NCBI RefSeq assembly: GCF_900108335.1
Contig: NZ_FNVT01000013.1
Span: forward strand, 1 to 64,000
From: Nonomuraea solani
Lineage (GTDB): Bacteria > Actinomycetota > Actinomycetes > Streptosporangiales > Streptosporangiaceae
DNA: 64,000 nt
Direction of reading: 5' to 3'
Positions 1-8,215 of the stretch are shown piece by piece. The notes beneath the pieces were generated by a model, which was given only the letters and a program-made list of their open reading frames with translations, was not told the origin of the DNA and searched no databases. Positions within the stretch are counted from its first letter, which is position 1. Each line of letters begins with the position of its first letter. The position numbers and the translations under genes were made by a program.

Positions 1-1205
1 CCGCGCAGCCGCGCCCGGGTCGTCTGCGGCGGCACCGACTTCGCCTCGAAGATCTTGATGTCGGACGTCACCCGCTCCACCGCCCCACGCCGCTGCAACA
101 GGTAGAACAGCCCGCGCTTACGGTGCACATCGTGGTAGGCCAGATCCAGCTGCGCCACCCGCGGCGACGACAACGGCAGGTCGTACTTCTTCCGATACCG
201 CTCGATCAACTGATATTTCATCACCCAGTCGATCTCGCGCGACACCAGGTCGAGGTTGCCGGTGTCGACCGCGTGCAGCGTGCGCTCCCACAACTCCAGC
301 ACCCGGTGGGCGATGGCGTCGCCACCGCGGCGGTCGACGAAGTCCTTCGCCTTGGACAGGTATTCCTGCTGGATCTCCAGGCTCGACGCCTCGCGCCCGT
401 TGGCCAGCCGCACCCGCCGCCTGCCCGTCATGTCATGCGAGACCTCGCGGATCGCCCGGATCGGATTCTCCAGGCTCATATCGCGCAACACCACCCCGGC
501 CTCCACCATGCGCAGCACCAGGTCGGTCGCGCCGACCTTCAGCAGCATCGTGGTCTCGCTCATGTTCGAGTCACCCACGATCACGTGCAGACGCCGGAAC
601 CGCTCGGCGTCGCCGTGCGGCTCGTCCCGGGTGTTGATGATCGGCCGGGATCGGGTGGTCGCCGACGACACGCCCTCCCAGATGTGCTCGGCCCGCTGCG
701 ACACGCAGTAGACCGCCCCGCGCGGCGTCTGCAGCACCTTGCCGGCCCCGCAGATGATCTGCCGCGTCACCAGGAACGGGATCAGCACGTCGGCCAGCCG
801 CCCGAACTCCCCGTGCCGGCCCACGCAGTAGTTCTCGTGACAGCCGTAGGAGTTGCCCGCCGAGTCGGTGTTGTTCTTGAACAGATAGATGTCACCCGCG
901 ATGCCCTCTTCGCGCAGCCGCTTCTCGGCGTCGACCAGCAGGCCCTCCAGGATGCGCTCGCCCGCCTTGTCGTGGGTGACCAGCTCGATCACGTTGTCGC
1001 ACTCGGGTGTGGCGTACTCGGGATGGCTGCCCACGTCGAGATAGAGACGCGCGCCGTTGCGCATGAACACGTTGCTCGACCGGCCCCAGGACACGACCCG
1101 ACGGAACAGGTATCGGGCCACCTCGTCCGGTGACAGCCTGCGCTGCCCCCGGAACGTGCACGTGACGCCGTACTCGTTCTCCAGGCCGAAGATGCGACGA
1201 TCCAT
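1..1205 (-). CDS. pafA: Pup--protein ligase PafA (3' end beyond window)
   Basis: PafA uses ATP to join the C-terminal glutamate of the small protein Pup to lysines of target proteins, marking them for the actinobacterial proteasome. The reading frame begins MDRRIFGLENEYGVT, the glutamine-synthetase-like ATP/Mg site with Glu9, and contains YLDVGSHPEYATPECD, where Asp57 is the family's catalytic aspartate. The frame stays open to the left window edge, giving 401 codons; the family is about 450 residues, so roughly the last 50 are missing because the window ends, not because the gene is broken. The next gene upstream is an unrelated membrane protein, so the usual prcB-prcA neighbours are not directly adjacent on this side. 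Identity is secure. Confidence 0.95.
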   Translation of the reverse strand, partial: MDRRIFGLENEYGVTCTFRGQRRLSPDEVARYLFRRVVSWGRSSNVFMRNGARLYLDVGSHPEYATPECDNVIELVTHDKAGERILEGLLVDAEKRLREEGIAGDIYLFKNNTDSAGNSYGCHENYCVGRHGEFGRLADVLIPFLVTRQIICGAGKVLQTPRGAVYCVSQRAEHIWEGVSSATTRSRPIINTRDEPHGDAERFRRLHVIVGDSNMSETTMLLKVGATDLVLRMVEAGVVLRDMSLENPIRAIREVSHDMTGRRRVRLANGREASSLEIQQEYLSKAKDFVDRRGGDAIAHRVLELWERTLHAVDTGNLDLVSREIDWVMKYQLIERYRKKYDLPLSSPRVAQLDLAYHDVHRKRGLFYLLQRRGAVERVTSDIKIFEAKSVPPQTTRARLR

Positions 1206-1276
1206 TACCTCACAGTACTCCCACGCCCACGGCGGGAAAGATCTTGCGTCTTCGGTCTCGGCCGGTTGGGCGAGGC

Positions 1277-2098
1277 TCAGTCGAACAAGAAGTACTTCCA
1301 GTGCGGAGATCCCGCGTCACCCATTGCGTACCATCCCTGCTGGGCCCTGATCCGATCTTGCGACCAAAGCAGGACCCACACGGCATGGCTGGGCATCATA
1401 TGCTCGTCCCGCGGGTCGTACATCACATATTCGCGCGCCCCGAAGTCGTCCAAGAGGAATCTGGGCTGCGCGAAGAACACACTGTACGAATTACCTCGCT
1501 GGACATAGTGATATTGCTCGATGCCCGCCGCGTACGGTTGATAATCCTTGTTGACGGCCGTAAGAGAGTCGGGGTAGCGGCCGTATTGAGCACGATGCCG
1601 CTCGATGTCGCCCACGATCTCTCCACTGTTCGCAATCACGCTGTTCCTGCTGAACTCCGTCATGGGAGCCCTCATCAGCAGTTGGACCAGCAGTGCGATG
1701 GGCGGCAGGACGACAAGACACAGCGGCACCACAGGAGCGAAGCGCCGCTCCTTCAGCCGTGGCACCCAGCGAGAGAGCGCCACGGCCCACGCGGCGAGCG
1801 TGAGGGCTCCGAGGAGGAGCCCAGACGTCAGCCAGGCGAACAGGGTGGCGACCAGGACGACGAGCGTCATGACGATCACGGACGCGATGCCGGCCCGGCC
1901 CGATATCAGCCAGACGATTCCGACGGGAACGAGAAGCAGACCGATCAAGCCGACCAGTTGCGCCATTGTCGAAAGCGGCACCGCCAGCGGGTCATATTCT
2001 CCCGGCAGATACGGATACAGCATAACGAGGACGAGGAGCGCCGCTGTCCCGGTGAGCAGAATCACATGGAGGGCGATAGTGCCTCGACGTGGCCGCAT
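1277..2098 (-). CDS. Multi-pass membrane protein with pilin-like extracellular tail
   Basis: Unrecognised 273-residue protein. The first ~150 residues are four or five hydrophobic segments (one from about residue 7, then a long nearly continuous hydrophobic stretch). After the last helix the soluble tail contains EIVGDIERHRAQYGRYPDSL, which resembles the start of the globular domain of type II secretion pseudopilins and other 'GxYPxSL' proteins; this is a similarity I see by eye, not a family assignment. I chose the ATG at 2098 because AAGG lies 8 nt upstream; an in-frame GTG three codons earlier (2107) is the alternative. The tail-coding part (about 1300-1600) is visibly richer in A/T than the neighbouring genes. 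It lies between pafA and bfr with ~200 nt on its upstream side. Confidence 0.7.
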   Translation of the reverse strand: MRPRRGTIALHVILLTGTAALLVLVMLYPYLPGEYDPLAVPLSTMAQLVGLIGLLLVPVGIVWLISGRAGIASVIVMTLVVLVATLFAWLTSGLLLGALTLAAWAVALSRWVPRLKERRFAPVVPLCLVVLPPIALLVQLLMRAPMTEFSRNSVIANSGEIVGDIERHRAQYGRYPDSLTAVNKDYQPYAAGIEQYHYVQRGNSYSVFFAQPRFLLDDFGAREYVMYDPRDEHMMPSHAVWVLLWSQDRIRAQQGWYAMGDAGSPHWKYFLFD

Positions 2099-2272
2099 GG
2101 CAGCCACCTTAGTAACGCCATGTGGGGCGATAGGCGAAGGTGGCGTGCGGATAATGTGCAGATTGCCGGGACGTCCTGCGGTGCGAGCCGAGGGTGGAGA
2201 ACGGGTGCGGCTTCATCCAGGCGGAGATGGCCGAGCTTCGACCGCCGGCGGGCCGATCCACCCGGAGCTCAA

Positions 2273-2299
2273 GGTGGGTGAGCCGTAAGCTCACCCACC
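2273..2299 (-). terminator. Hairpin terminator after bfr
   Basis: Perfect 11-bp stem, GGTGGGTGAGC pairing with GCTCACCCACC, around a 5-nt loop. It begins 12 nt past the bfr stop codon in the minus direction. There is no long T-run after it, as is common in high-GC actinomycetes. Confidence 0.75.
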
Positions 2300-2310
2300 C
2301 CCTGCGCTCG

Positions 2311-2796
2311 TCAGTCGTCCGATGACGGTGGTTCGGCGTAGCGGGCCAGGTAGAGCTGTTCGCCCAGGCTGCGGATCAACCCCAGCTCCGTCTCCAGGTA
2401 GTCGATGTGGAGCTCCTCGTCCTCCAGGATCTCCTCGAAGATCCGGGCCGAGGTGACGTCTCCCTTTTCGCGCATCAGCTGGATCGCCGGCCGCAGGCGC
2501 TGTACGACGGACAGCTCCACCTCCATGTCGGCCCTCAGCTGTTCCTCGACGGTCTGGCCGATGTGCAATGTGCCCAGGCGCTGGTAGTTGGGCAGGCCCT
2601 CCAGGAAGAGGATGCGATCGGTCAGGCGCTCGGCGTGGCGCATCTCGTCGATCGACTCTTCGCGGGTGTGCTTGGCCAGCTTGGTGTAACCCCAGTTCTC
2701 CTGCATCTTGGCGTGCAGGAAATACTGGTTGATCGCGGTGAGCTCCGCGGTCAGCTGTTCGTTCAGCAACTCGATGATCTGCTTGTCGCCCTGCAT
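2311..2796 (-). CDS. bfr: Bacterioferritin
   Basis: Heme-containing ferritin of 161 residues, the usual size. It oxidises Fe(II) at a di-iron site and stores Fe(III) in a 24-subunit shell. The ferroxidase ligands are visible: Glu18, Glu51 and His54 (in DEMRHAERL), followed by later Glu/His of the EEILEDEELHID segment; Met52 is the expected heme ligand at the subunit interface. GAGGGG lies 9 nt before the ATG. It sits 25 nt downstream of the bacterioferritin-associated ferredoxin gene on the same strand, so both are probably transcribed from the iron-box promoter upstream of bfd, and a hairpin terminator follows the stop codon. Confidence 0.95.
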   Translation of the reverse strand: MQGDKQIIELLNEQLTAELTAINQYFLHAKMQENWGYTKLAKHTREESIDEMRHAERLTDRILFLEGLPNYQRLGTLHIGQTVEEQLRADMEVELSVVQRLRPAIQLMREKGDVTSARIFEEILEDEELHIDYLETELGLIRSLGEQLYLARYAEPPSSDD

Positions 2797-2821
2797 GAAC
2801 GGGCCCCTCGTCGCTATCCGG

Positions 2822-2998
2822 CTATGCGGTCGTCAGTTCTTCAGACCGTTTCAGGATGGCACAGATCTTCCGTACACAACGGGCACAGTCCCCACCAGCA
2901 CCGGTGGTGTCGCGGATCTGCTTCGCGCTCGTCGCTCCGGAGGCGATGCAGTCGTGGACCTCATTTTCGGTCACAGCACGACAAACGCATACGTACAC
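2822..2998 (-). CDS. bfd: Bacterioferritin-associated ferredoxin
   Basis: 58-residue [2Fe-2S] protein. Bfd docks on bacterioferritin and passes electrons to the heme to release stored iron. The four cluster cysteines are in the family pattern: Cys4-x-Cys6 near the start and Cys38-x-x-Cys41 (GGDCARC). The frame is open further upstream, but I chose the GTG at 2998 (protein begins VYVCVCRAV, the usual family start) because GAGG lies about 10 nt before it and because upstream starts would place the iron box inside the coding region. It is directly followed by bfr; the two form a storage/release pair. Confidence 0.9.
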   Translation of the reverse strand: MYVCVCRAVTENEVHDCIASGATSAKQIRDTTGAGGDCARCVRKICAILKRSEELTTA

Positions 2999-3027
2999 CA
3001 GGGACAAGCCTCTCAACGAAGGGACCA

Positions 3028-3046
3028 TTAGGTTAGGCACACCTAA
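3028..3046. promoter_or_regulatory. Iron box (IdeR/DmdR operator)
   Basis: The 19 bases TTAGGTTAGGCACACCTAA are an almost perfect match to the actinobacterial iron box. It ends 30 nt upstream of the bfd start. Known role of such sites: Fe(II)-loaded IdeR/DmdR1 binds and represses (or, for some bacterioferritin genes, activates) the promoter. Confidence 0.88.
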
Positions 3047-3056
3047 GGTAACCCAC

Positions 3057-3075
3057 TTTGGTAAGGCTTGCCTAC
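3057..3075. promoter_or_regulatory. Second, weaker iron box
   Basis: TTTGGTAAGGCTTGCCTAC matches the 19-bp iron box consensus at 14 positions by eye and keeps the central AGGCT and CCTA blocks. It lies 29 bp from the first box on the same face side of the bfd promoter, so two regulator dimers could bind together. Confidence 0.6.
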
Positions 3076-3108
3076 GTTGGGTGGGTCACAATGGCCTATC
3101 CCTCGTTG

Positions 3109-3729
3109 TCAGTGCCCGCGCGCGATCCACTCCTCCACGTGCGGAGACTCCCCGCCGACCGACGTGGAGTCGCCGTGCCCGGTGTGTACGACCGTCTCCG
3201 CGGGCAGCGGCAGGAGCTTGGTCCTGATCGAGTCGATGATGGTGTCGAACGAGCTGTAGGAGCGGCCGGTCGCACCCGGGCCGCCCTTGAAGAGGGTGTC
3301 ACCGCTGAACAGGGCGCACAGGTCCGGCGCCCACACGCAGACCGCCCCGGGCGCGTGCCCCGGCGTGTGCAGAATCTGCAGCGTGACGCCCCCGACCGCG
3401 AGCTTCTCGCCGTCGGCCAGCGGCTCGTACGCCACCGCGTCCCCGTACTGCTGCTCCCAAAGCACCTGGTCGGCGGGGTGCAGCCGAATCGGCGCCCCGG
3501 TCAGCTCGGCCAGGTCGCGGGCGGCGTTGATGTGGTCGTTGTGCGCGTGCGTACAGACGATGGCCTTGACCGTGCGGCCGCCCACCCGTTCGGCGATGGC
3601 GGCGGCGTCGTGGGCCGCGTCGATGATCACGACCTCCCTGGCGTCGCCGACCAGCCAGATGTTGTTGTCGACGTCCCAGGTGCCGCCGTCCAGCGAGAAC
3701 GTCCCCGACGTGATGACCCGGTCGATCAC
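3109..3729 (-). CDS. MBL-fold hydrolase, probable S-formylmycothiol hydrolase
   Basis: Metallo-beta-lactamase-fold hydrolase of 206 residues, glyoxalase II-like. The zinc motif is CTHAHNDH (near residue 60), with later metal ligands in HTPGHAPG, SGDTLF and the C-terminal HTGHGDS. Its start is a GTG with GAGGAG 6 nt upstream. It lies 67 nt downstream of mscR on the same strand. This pairing is well known in mycothiol-producing actinomycetes, where the hydrolase is proposed to split the thioester made by MscR and so finish formaldehyde oxidation to formate. Family membership is clear; the substrate is inferred from the neighbour. Confidence 0.85.
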   Translation of the reverse strand: MIDRVITSGTFSLDGGTWDVDNNIWLVGDAREVVIIDAAHDAAAIAERVGGRTVKAIVCTHAHNDHINAARDLAELTGAPIRLHPADQVLWEQQYGDAVAYEPLADGEKLAVGGVTLQILHTPGHAPGAVCVWAPDLCALFSGDTLFKGGPGATGRSYSSFDTIIDSIRTKLLPLPAETVVHTGHGDSTSVGGESPHVEEWIARGH

Positions 3730-3796
3730 GGTGTCTCCTCGCCGGGCTCCGCCCGGTGCTTGTTGTGATGGATGTCCTCGCTGCGCTGCGGATCCA

Positions 3797-4891
3797 TCAC
3801 AACACCACCACCGAACGCAGCACCTCGCCGCGGTGCATCTTCGCGAACGCCTCCTCGACCTGGTCGAGCGCGATCGTCTCGGTGACGAACTTGTCCAGCG
3901 GCAGCCGGCCCTGAAGATAGAGGTCGATCAGCATGGGGAAGTCACGCGACGGCAGGCAGTCGCCGTACCAGGACGACTTCAGCGAGCCACCGCGCCCGAA
4001 GACATCGAGCAGCGGGAGCTCCAGCCGCATCTCCGGCGTCGGAACCCCGACCAGGACCACCGTGCCGGCCAGATCACGGGCGTAGAACGCCTGCTGGTAC
4101 GTCTCAGGCCGCCCCACCGCCTCGATGACCACGTCAGCGCCGTTTCCATCGGTAAGGTCGCGGATCGCCTGGACGGGGTCCGCGGACCGGGAGTTGACCG
4201 TGTGCGTGGCGCCGAAGTCGCGGGCCCAGCCCAGCTTGCGGTCGTCCACGTCCACCGCGATGATCTTCGACGCTCCGGCCACCGCGGCGCCCAGGATCGC
4301 CGCGTCGCCGACGCCGCCGCAGCCGATGACGGCCACGCTGTCGCCGCGCGTCACCCCGCCGGTGTTGATGGCGGCGCCGATGCCCGCCATGACACCGCAC
4401 CCGAGCAGGCCCGCCACCTGCGGCGACGCCTCGGCCGGCACCTTCGTGCACTGGCCGGAGTGGACGAGCGTCTTCTCCAGGAACGCGCCGATGCCGAGCG
4501 CGGGCGACAGCTCGGTGCCGTCCTTGAGCGTCATCTTCTGCGCCGCGTTGTGGGTGTTGAAGCAGTACCAGGGGCGGCCGCGCAGGCAGGCGCGGCACTG
4601 GCCGCACACGGCGCGCCAGTTGAGGATGACGAAGTCGCCGGGCGACACGTTCGTGACGCCCTCGCCCACCGCCTCGACGACGCCCGCCGCCTCGTGCCCG
4701 AGCAGGAACGGGAACTCGTCGTTGATCCCGCCTTCCCGATAGTGCAGGTCGGTATGGCAGACCCCGCACGCCTGTACGTTCACCACCGCCTCGCCGGGCC
4801 CCGGATCCGGGACGACGACGGTCTCCAGCGACACTTCCTGACCCTTGCCTCGGGCGATGACGCCCTGCACTTCGTACGGCATGCCAGCCAT
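3797..4891 (-). CDS. mscR: S-(hydroxymethyl)mycothiol dehydrogenase
   Basis: Zinc- and NAD-dependent class III alcohol dehydrogenase (364 residues) that oxidises the formaldehyde-mycothiol adduct; members also act as nitrosomycothiol reductases. Visible features: catalytic-zinc Cys45 in ACGVCHTD and His66 in LLGHEAAG, the four-cysteine structural zinc loop in CGQCRACLRGRPWYC, and the Rossmann motif GCGGVGDAA. The distinctive GxxxWYGD region (SSWYGDCLPSRD) fits MscR rather than glutathione-dependent FrmA. The start is uncertain between ATG 4891 and ATG 4882; neither has a good ribosome site, perhaps because translation is coupled to the cyclase gene that ends 6 nt upstream. Confidence 0.9.
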   Translation of the reverse strand: MAGMPYEVQGVIARGKGQEVSLETVVVPDPGPGEAVVNVQACGVCHTDLHYREGGINDEFPFLLGHEAAGVVEAVGEGVTNVSPGDFVILNWRAVCGQCRACLRGRPWYCFNTHNAAQKMTLKDGTELSPALGIGAFLEKTLVHSGQCTKVPAEASPQVAGLLGCGVMAGIGAAINTGGVTRGDSVAVIGCGGVGDAAILGAAVAGASKIIAVDVDDRKLGWARDFGATHTVNSRSADPVQAIRDLTDGNGADVVIEAVGRPETYQQAFYARDLAGTVVLVGVPTPEMRLELPLLDVFGRGGSLKSSWYGDCLPSRDFPMLIDLYLQGRLPLDKFVTETIALDQVEEAFAKMHRGEVLRSVVVL

Positions 4892-4897
4892 CTTGTG

Positions 4898-5863
4898 TCA
4901 GAGGGATGATCTCCGCAAGACATACGGCTGGACCACGCCGAGCCCTCTCGCGGGACGCCGCCTGAGCTTGTGCAACGTATAGCCGTCCAGGCCCTCGGCC
5001 AGCTCCGCGTCGACCAGGATCGTGCCCGGCTTGGCGATCGCGGTCAGCCGCGCGGCGGTGTTGACGGTCGTGCCGAAGACGTCGCCCATCAGCGGCACCA
5101 CCGGCCCGTACGCCAGCCCGATGCGCAGCTCACCGGCCTCGACCAGGTCGAGCGCGATGTCGGCCGCCTGCGCGGGGGTCGGCGCGGTGAACAGCACCTC
5201 GTCGCCCAGCGTCTTGACCAGCCGCGCGCCATGGGTGGCCACCACGTCGGAGGCCCGCGACTCGAACCCCTCGACCAGCCGGGCCAGCTCCTTCTCGTCG
5301 AGCTCGCGGGCGCGCCGGGTGAACGACACGAGGTCGGCGAACCCCACCGCCATCGGCACGCGGGTCGGCACCAGCTCGTCGTTGACGTCGGCGATGGCCA
5401 GCAGGCGGGTGCCGGCGGCGGCGAGCTGGGACCGCCAGACGTGACCCAGCACCTGCTCGAAGTCGGGCATGAGCTGCCGCGCCGTGTCCAGCACCGCGCT
5501 CACGTCGGCCTCGGCGAGCTCCTGGGGCGGCATCGTGCCGATCATGATCTCGGCCTGCCACTGGGCGAGCCGGGCCGTGGTCTGGCCGAGCGCGCGGGCC
5601 ATCCGGATGACCGTCTGCTCGTCGAGCAGGCCGGTGTCGAGCATCCTGCGCACGCGGCGCAGGGCGTCGACGTCGGCCTCGGTGAACGCCACGTGGTCGT
5701 CGGCCCGCTGCGCGAAGCCGAGCGCGCGCCAGATCCGCTCGGCGAGCTCCCGTGGCACGCCGGCCTCGTCGGCGACCTGCGCCCGGGTGAAGCGGGGCGG
5801 CAGGCCGATCAGCAGCCGCTCGATCTCCTCGGCGGTCGGGCGGCCGGGCTGGGGTTCGCTCAC
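4898..5863 (-). CDS. Class III adenylate cyclase with N-terminal regulatory domain
   Basis: 321 residues: an all-helical N-terminal regulatory region (about 10-150) of the type seen in mycobacterial Rv1264, then a class III cyclase catalytic domain. Metal-binding Asp177 (FADLVSFT) and Asp221 (KTLGDE), purine-recognition Lys217 and Asp261, and transition-state Asn268 and Arg272 (VNTAAR) are all present, so the enzyme should be an active homodimer making cAMP. In Rv1264 the N-terminal domain responds to pH; that this one does so is only inference. The start is GTG without a clear ribosome site. It ends 6 nt before mscR and starts 14 nt after the PH-domain gene, suggesting one transcript. Confidence 0.88.
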   Translation of the reverse strand: MSEPQPGRPTAEEIERLLIGLPPRFTRAQVADEAGVPRELAERIWRALGFAQRADDHVAFTEADVDALRRVRRMLDTGLLDEQTVIRMARALGQTTARLAQWQAEIMIGTMPPQELAEADVSAVLDTARQLMPDFEQVLGHVWRSQLAAAGTRLLAIADVNDELVPTRVPMAVGFADLVSFTRRARELDEKELARLVEGFESRASDVVATHGARLVKTLGDEVLFTAPTPAQAADIALDLVEAGELRIGLAYGPVVPLMGDVFGTTVNTAARLTAIAKPGTILVDAELAEGLDGYTLHKLRRRPARGLGVVQPYVLRRSSL

Positions 5864-5877
5864 GCGAGGAGGCTACT

Positions 5878-6390
5878 TCAGCGGCCGTCGACCTCGCCGT
5901 CGGAGGCGTCCTCGACGAGCCTGAACAGGTCGGTGCGGACGTCCTGGATCTTCGGGATGTCCTTCAGCACGATCTCGCCACGGTCGCCGGCGGACTCGAC
6001 GGTCAGCGTGCCGCAGCCGAGCATGCGTTCGGCCAGCGTCTGGTCGGAGCTCACCGTGTTGACCTTGGTGATCGGGATCTCGTCGGTCGACTTGTTGAGC
6101 ACGCCGGTGCTGATCGTGAAGCGGTGGGTGGTGAGCACGTAACCGGTGTTCTTCCACCGCAGATAGGGCACGAACGACCAGATCGTCAGCAGGATGAGGC
6201 CGATGACGACGGCGGCGATCCTGGCGTAGAAGGCGTACTCGAAGTCGGCCGGAATGAAGTACAGCGCCGCGCCCGAGGCCGCGGCGATGAGGACCAACGC
6301 GATGAAGGGGACGACGAGCCGCTTCCAGTGCGGGTGGAAGGATCGGACGCGCCGCTCACCCTGCGTCAGATGATGGTCGGGAAGGGTCAT
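5878..6390 (-). CDS. PH-domain membrane protein (YdbS-like)
   Basis: 170-residue protein with two transmembrane helices (about 25-45 and 57-76) followed by a bacterial pleckstrin-homology domain of the YdbS/YdbT type: GYVLTTHRFTISTGVLNKST, then a beta-rich stretch ending VRTDLFRLVEDA. Such proteins face the cytoplasm; their role is not established in general. ATG 6390 was chosen because GGGAG lies 10 nt upstream; a TTG two codons earlier is less likely. It is placed between birA and the cyclase gene with gaps of 25 and 14 nt. Confidence 0.8.
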   Translation of the reverse strand: MTLPDHHLTQGERRVRSFHPHWKRLVVPFIALVLIAAASGAALYFIPADFEYAFYARIAAVVIGLILLTIWSFVPYLRWKNTGYVLTTHRFTISTGVLNKSTDEIPITKVNTVSSDQTLAERMLGCGTLTVESAGDRGEIVLKDIPKIQDVRTDLFRLVEDASDGEVDGR

Positions 6391-6415
6391 GGGCAAATGC
6401 TCCCACCAACGCCAC

Positions 6416-7237
6416 CTAGTGCACAGCCCGAACGTGTACGACGTCGCCGGCGCTCAGCGTGTGGCGCTCCCCCGCCGCCTCCACCTGGAGGTGCCCGAAG
6501 CCGTCGATGCCCGTCGCCCGCCCGGTCAGCGACTGCTCGGCCGGCAGCTCGATCCTGACCTGGCGCCCGACCGTGGCGCAGGCCGCCAGGTAGGCCGAGC
6601 GCAGCCCGGACGCCTCCGCGTCGCCCTTCGCGGCCGTCCACTCGGCGTAGTGGCCCTCGATCTCCCGGAGCACGGCCCGCAGCAGCGGATCCCGGTCCAC
6701 GCAGGCCGCCTCCTCGATGCCCAGCGAGGTGGCCGTCTCGACCGGGAGCTCCTCCCGCCGGAGCGACACGTTGAGCCCCATGCCGATGACGATGGCGTCG
6801 TCGGCCCGCTCGGCCAGCACGCCCGCCAGTTTGCGCTCGCCGATCAGCAGGTCGTTGGGCCATTTGAGGCGTACGTCGACCTCGGCCAGGCGGCGTACGG
6901 CCGAGGCGGCGGCGACGCCGTACAGGAGTGAGAGCCAGCCCTGCGCGACGACCGGCACCTTCGGCCTGAGCAGGATCGAGAACGTCAGGCCGGAGCGGGG
7001 CGGCGCCGACCAGGTGCGGCCCAGCCGGCCGCGGCCCGCCCGCTGCGCCTCCGCCACCATCACCGTCCCCTCGGGAGCGCCGCCGCGAGCGGCTTCGGCC
7101 AGGTCGGCGTTGGTGGAGCCGGTGCTCTCCACGACGGTGACGCCGGTCCACAACGAGCCGGGGCGGACGAGGGCGCGGTTGAGGGCCGCCTCTGACAGGG
7201 GAGGGCGGTCGAGGTCGGAGTAGCGCGAGTTGGGCAT
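6416..7237 (-). CDS. birA: Biotin--[acetyl-CoA-carboxylase] ligase
   Basis: 273-residue biotin protein ligase. It makes biotinyl-AMP and transfers biotin to the carrier lysine of carboxylases; the likely client in this window is the alpha subunit at 60375-62120. Motifs: STGSTNADL, the adenylate loop QRAGRGRLGR, LKWPNDLL and KLAGVL, with the small C-terminal SH3-like domain (TGRATGIDGFGHLQV). There is no N-terminal winged helix, so this is a monofunctional ligase and not a repressor. ATG 7237 has AGGA 7 nt upstream. It diverges from fdhD across 82 nt. Confidence 0.93.
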   Translation of the reverse strand: MPNSRYSDLDRPPLSEAALNRALVRPGSLWTGVTVVESTGSTNADLAEAARGGAPEGTVMVAEAQRAGRGRLGRTWSAPPRSGLTFSILLRPKVPVVAQGWLSLLYGVAAASAVRRLAEVDVRLKWPNDLLIGERKLAGVLAERADDAIVIGMGLNVSLRREELPVETATSLGIEEAACVDRDPLLRAVLREIEGHYAEWTAAKGDAEASGLRSAYLAACATVGRQVRIELPAEQSLTGRATGIDGFGHLQVEAAGERHTLSAGDVVHVRAVH

Positions 7238-7319
7238 CTTCCCATCCTGGCTGATGGCGAACCCGAAGCATCCACACAGGAGAGGAGAAGATGAAGGGGG
7301 CCACCGTGAGGAGAACATC

Positions 7320-8150
7320 GTGCGCAAAGGGCCGACCACCCGCGTCCGGATCAGGGAGATCACCGGCTCCACGAGCACGGAGCACCGCGACGACCTGGCC
7401 ACCGAGGAGCCGCTGGAGATCCGGCTGACCGCCGCCGACGGCTCGCGCAGGACCGTGGCGATCACGATGCGCACGCCGGGGCACGACTTCGAGCTGGCCG
7501 CCGGGTTCCTGCACGGTGAGGGGCTGGTGGGTGCGGGGGACATCGCGGCGATCGCGTACTGCACCGACGAAGACCTCCCGCCCGAGGCCCGCCACAACAC
7601 GGTGACCGTACGCCTGCGCGGCCCCATCCCCGACCTGCCCGCGCTCGACCGGCACTTCCTCACCTCCAGCGCGTGCGGCGTCTGCGGCTCGGCCAGCCTG
7701 GAGGTCCTGCGCTCCCGCTGCGCCGCCGTCCCTCGCGGGCGGCTCGATCTGACCCCCGAGTTCCTGTACGCGCTGCCGGACGCGCTGCGCGCGGCGCAGG
7801 GCGTGTTCGGCAAGACGGGCGGGCTGCACGCCGCCGGCCTGTTCGCGGCCGACGGGCGCCTGGTGGCGGTGCGAGAAGACGTGGGCCGGCACAACGCGGT
7901 GGACAAGCTGGTCGGCTGGGCGGCGCTGACCGGCGGGTTGCCGCTGGCCGAGCACGTGCTGATGGTCAGCGGGCGGGCCAGCTACGAGATCATGCAGAAG
8001 GCGCTGGCGGCGGGGATTCCGGTGGTGTGCGCGGTGTCGGCGCCGTCGTCGCTGGCGGTTGAGCTGGCCAGGGAGTTCGGCCTGACGCTGGTGGGGTTCC
8101 TGCGGGGCGAGCGCTGCAACGTGTACGCCGGATCTGAGCGGATTTTGTAG
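7320..8150 (+). CDS. fdhD: Formate dehydrogenase sulfurtransferase FdhD
   Basis: 276-residue protein that moves sulfur from the cysteine desulfurase to the molybdenum cofactor of formate dehydrogenase. The characteristic SSACGVCG motif with Cys119 and Cys122 is intact, as is the VGRHNAVDKL segment. GTG 7320 was chosen because GAGGAG sits 6 nt upstream; the frame remains open before it but lacks a better start. No formate dehydrogenase gene is in the window. There may be a metabolic link to the mscR pathway, which yields formate, but this is inference. Confidence 0.93.
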   Translation: MRKGPTTRVRIREITGSTSTEHRDDLATEEPLEIRLTAADGSRRTVAITMRTPGHDFELAAGFLHGEGLVGAGDIAAIAYCTDEDLPPEARHNTVTVRLRGPIPDLPALDRHFLTSSACGVCGSASLEVLRSRCAAVPRGRLDLTPEFLYALPDALRAAQGVFGKTGGLHAAGLFAADGRLVAVREDVGRHNAVDKLVGWAALTGGLPLAEHVLMVSGRASYEIMQKALAAGIPVVCAVSAPSSLAVELAREFGLTLVGFLRGERCNVYAGSERIL

Positions 8151-8151
8151 T

Positions 8152-8200
8152 GGAATAAAGCATTCCGTTCTGTTAGAGTTGGAACAGAACAAGCCGTTCC
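8152..8200. promoter_or_regulatory. Operator array upstream of epoxide hydrolase
   Basis: Three overlapping inverted repeats built from GGAAY/RTTCC half-sites: GGAAT-5-ATTCC (8152-8166), GTTCTGTT-8-AACAGAAC (8167-8190, perfect 8-bp arms) and GGAAC-10-GTTCC (8181-8200). They fill the gap between the fdhD stop and the ribosome site of the next gene. The pattern fits a TetR-like repressor; no such regulator gene is adjacent. Confidence 0.65.
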
Positions 8201-8215
8201 GCGAAAGGACTGGTC

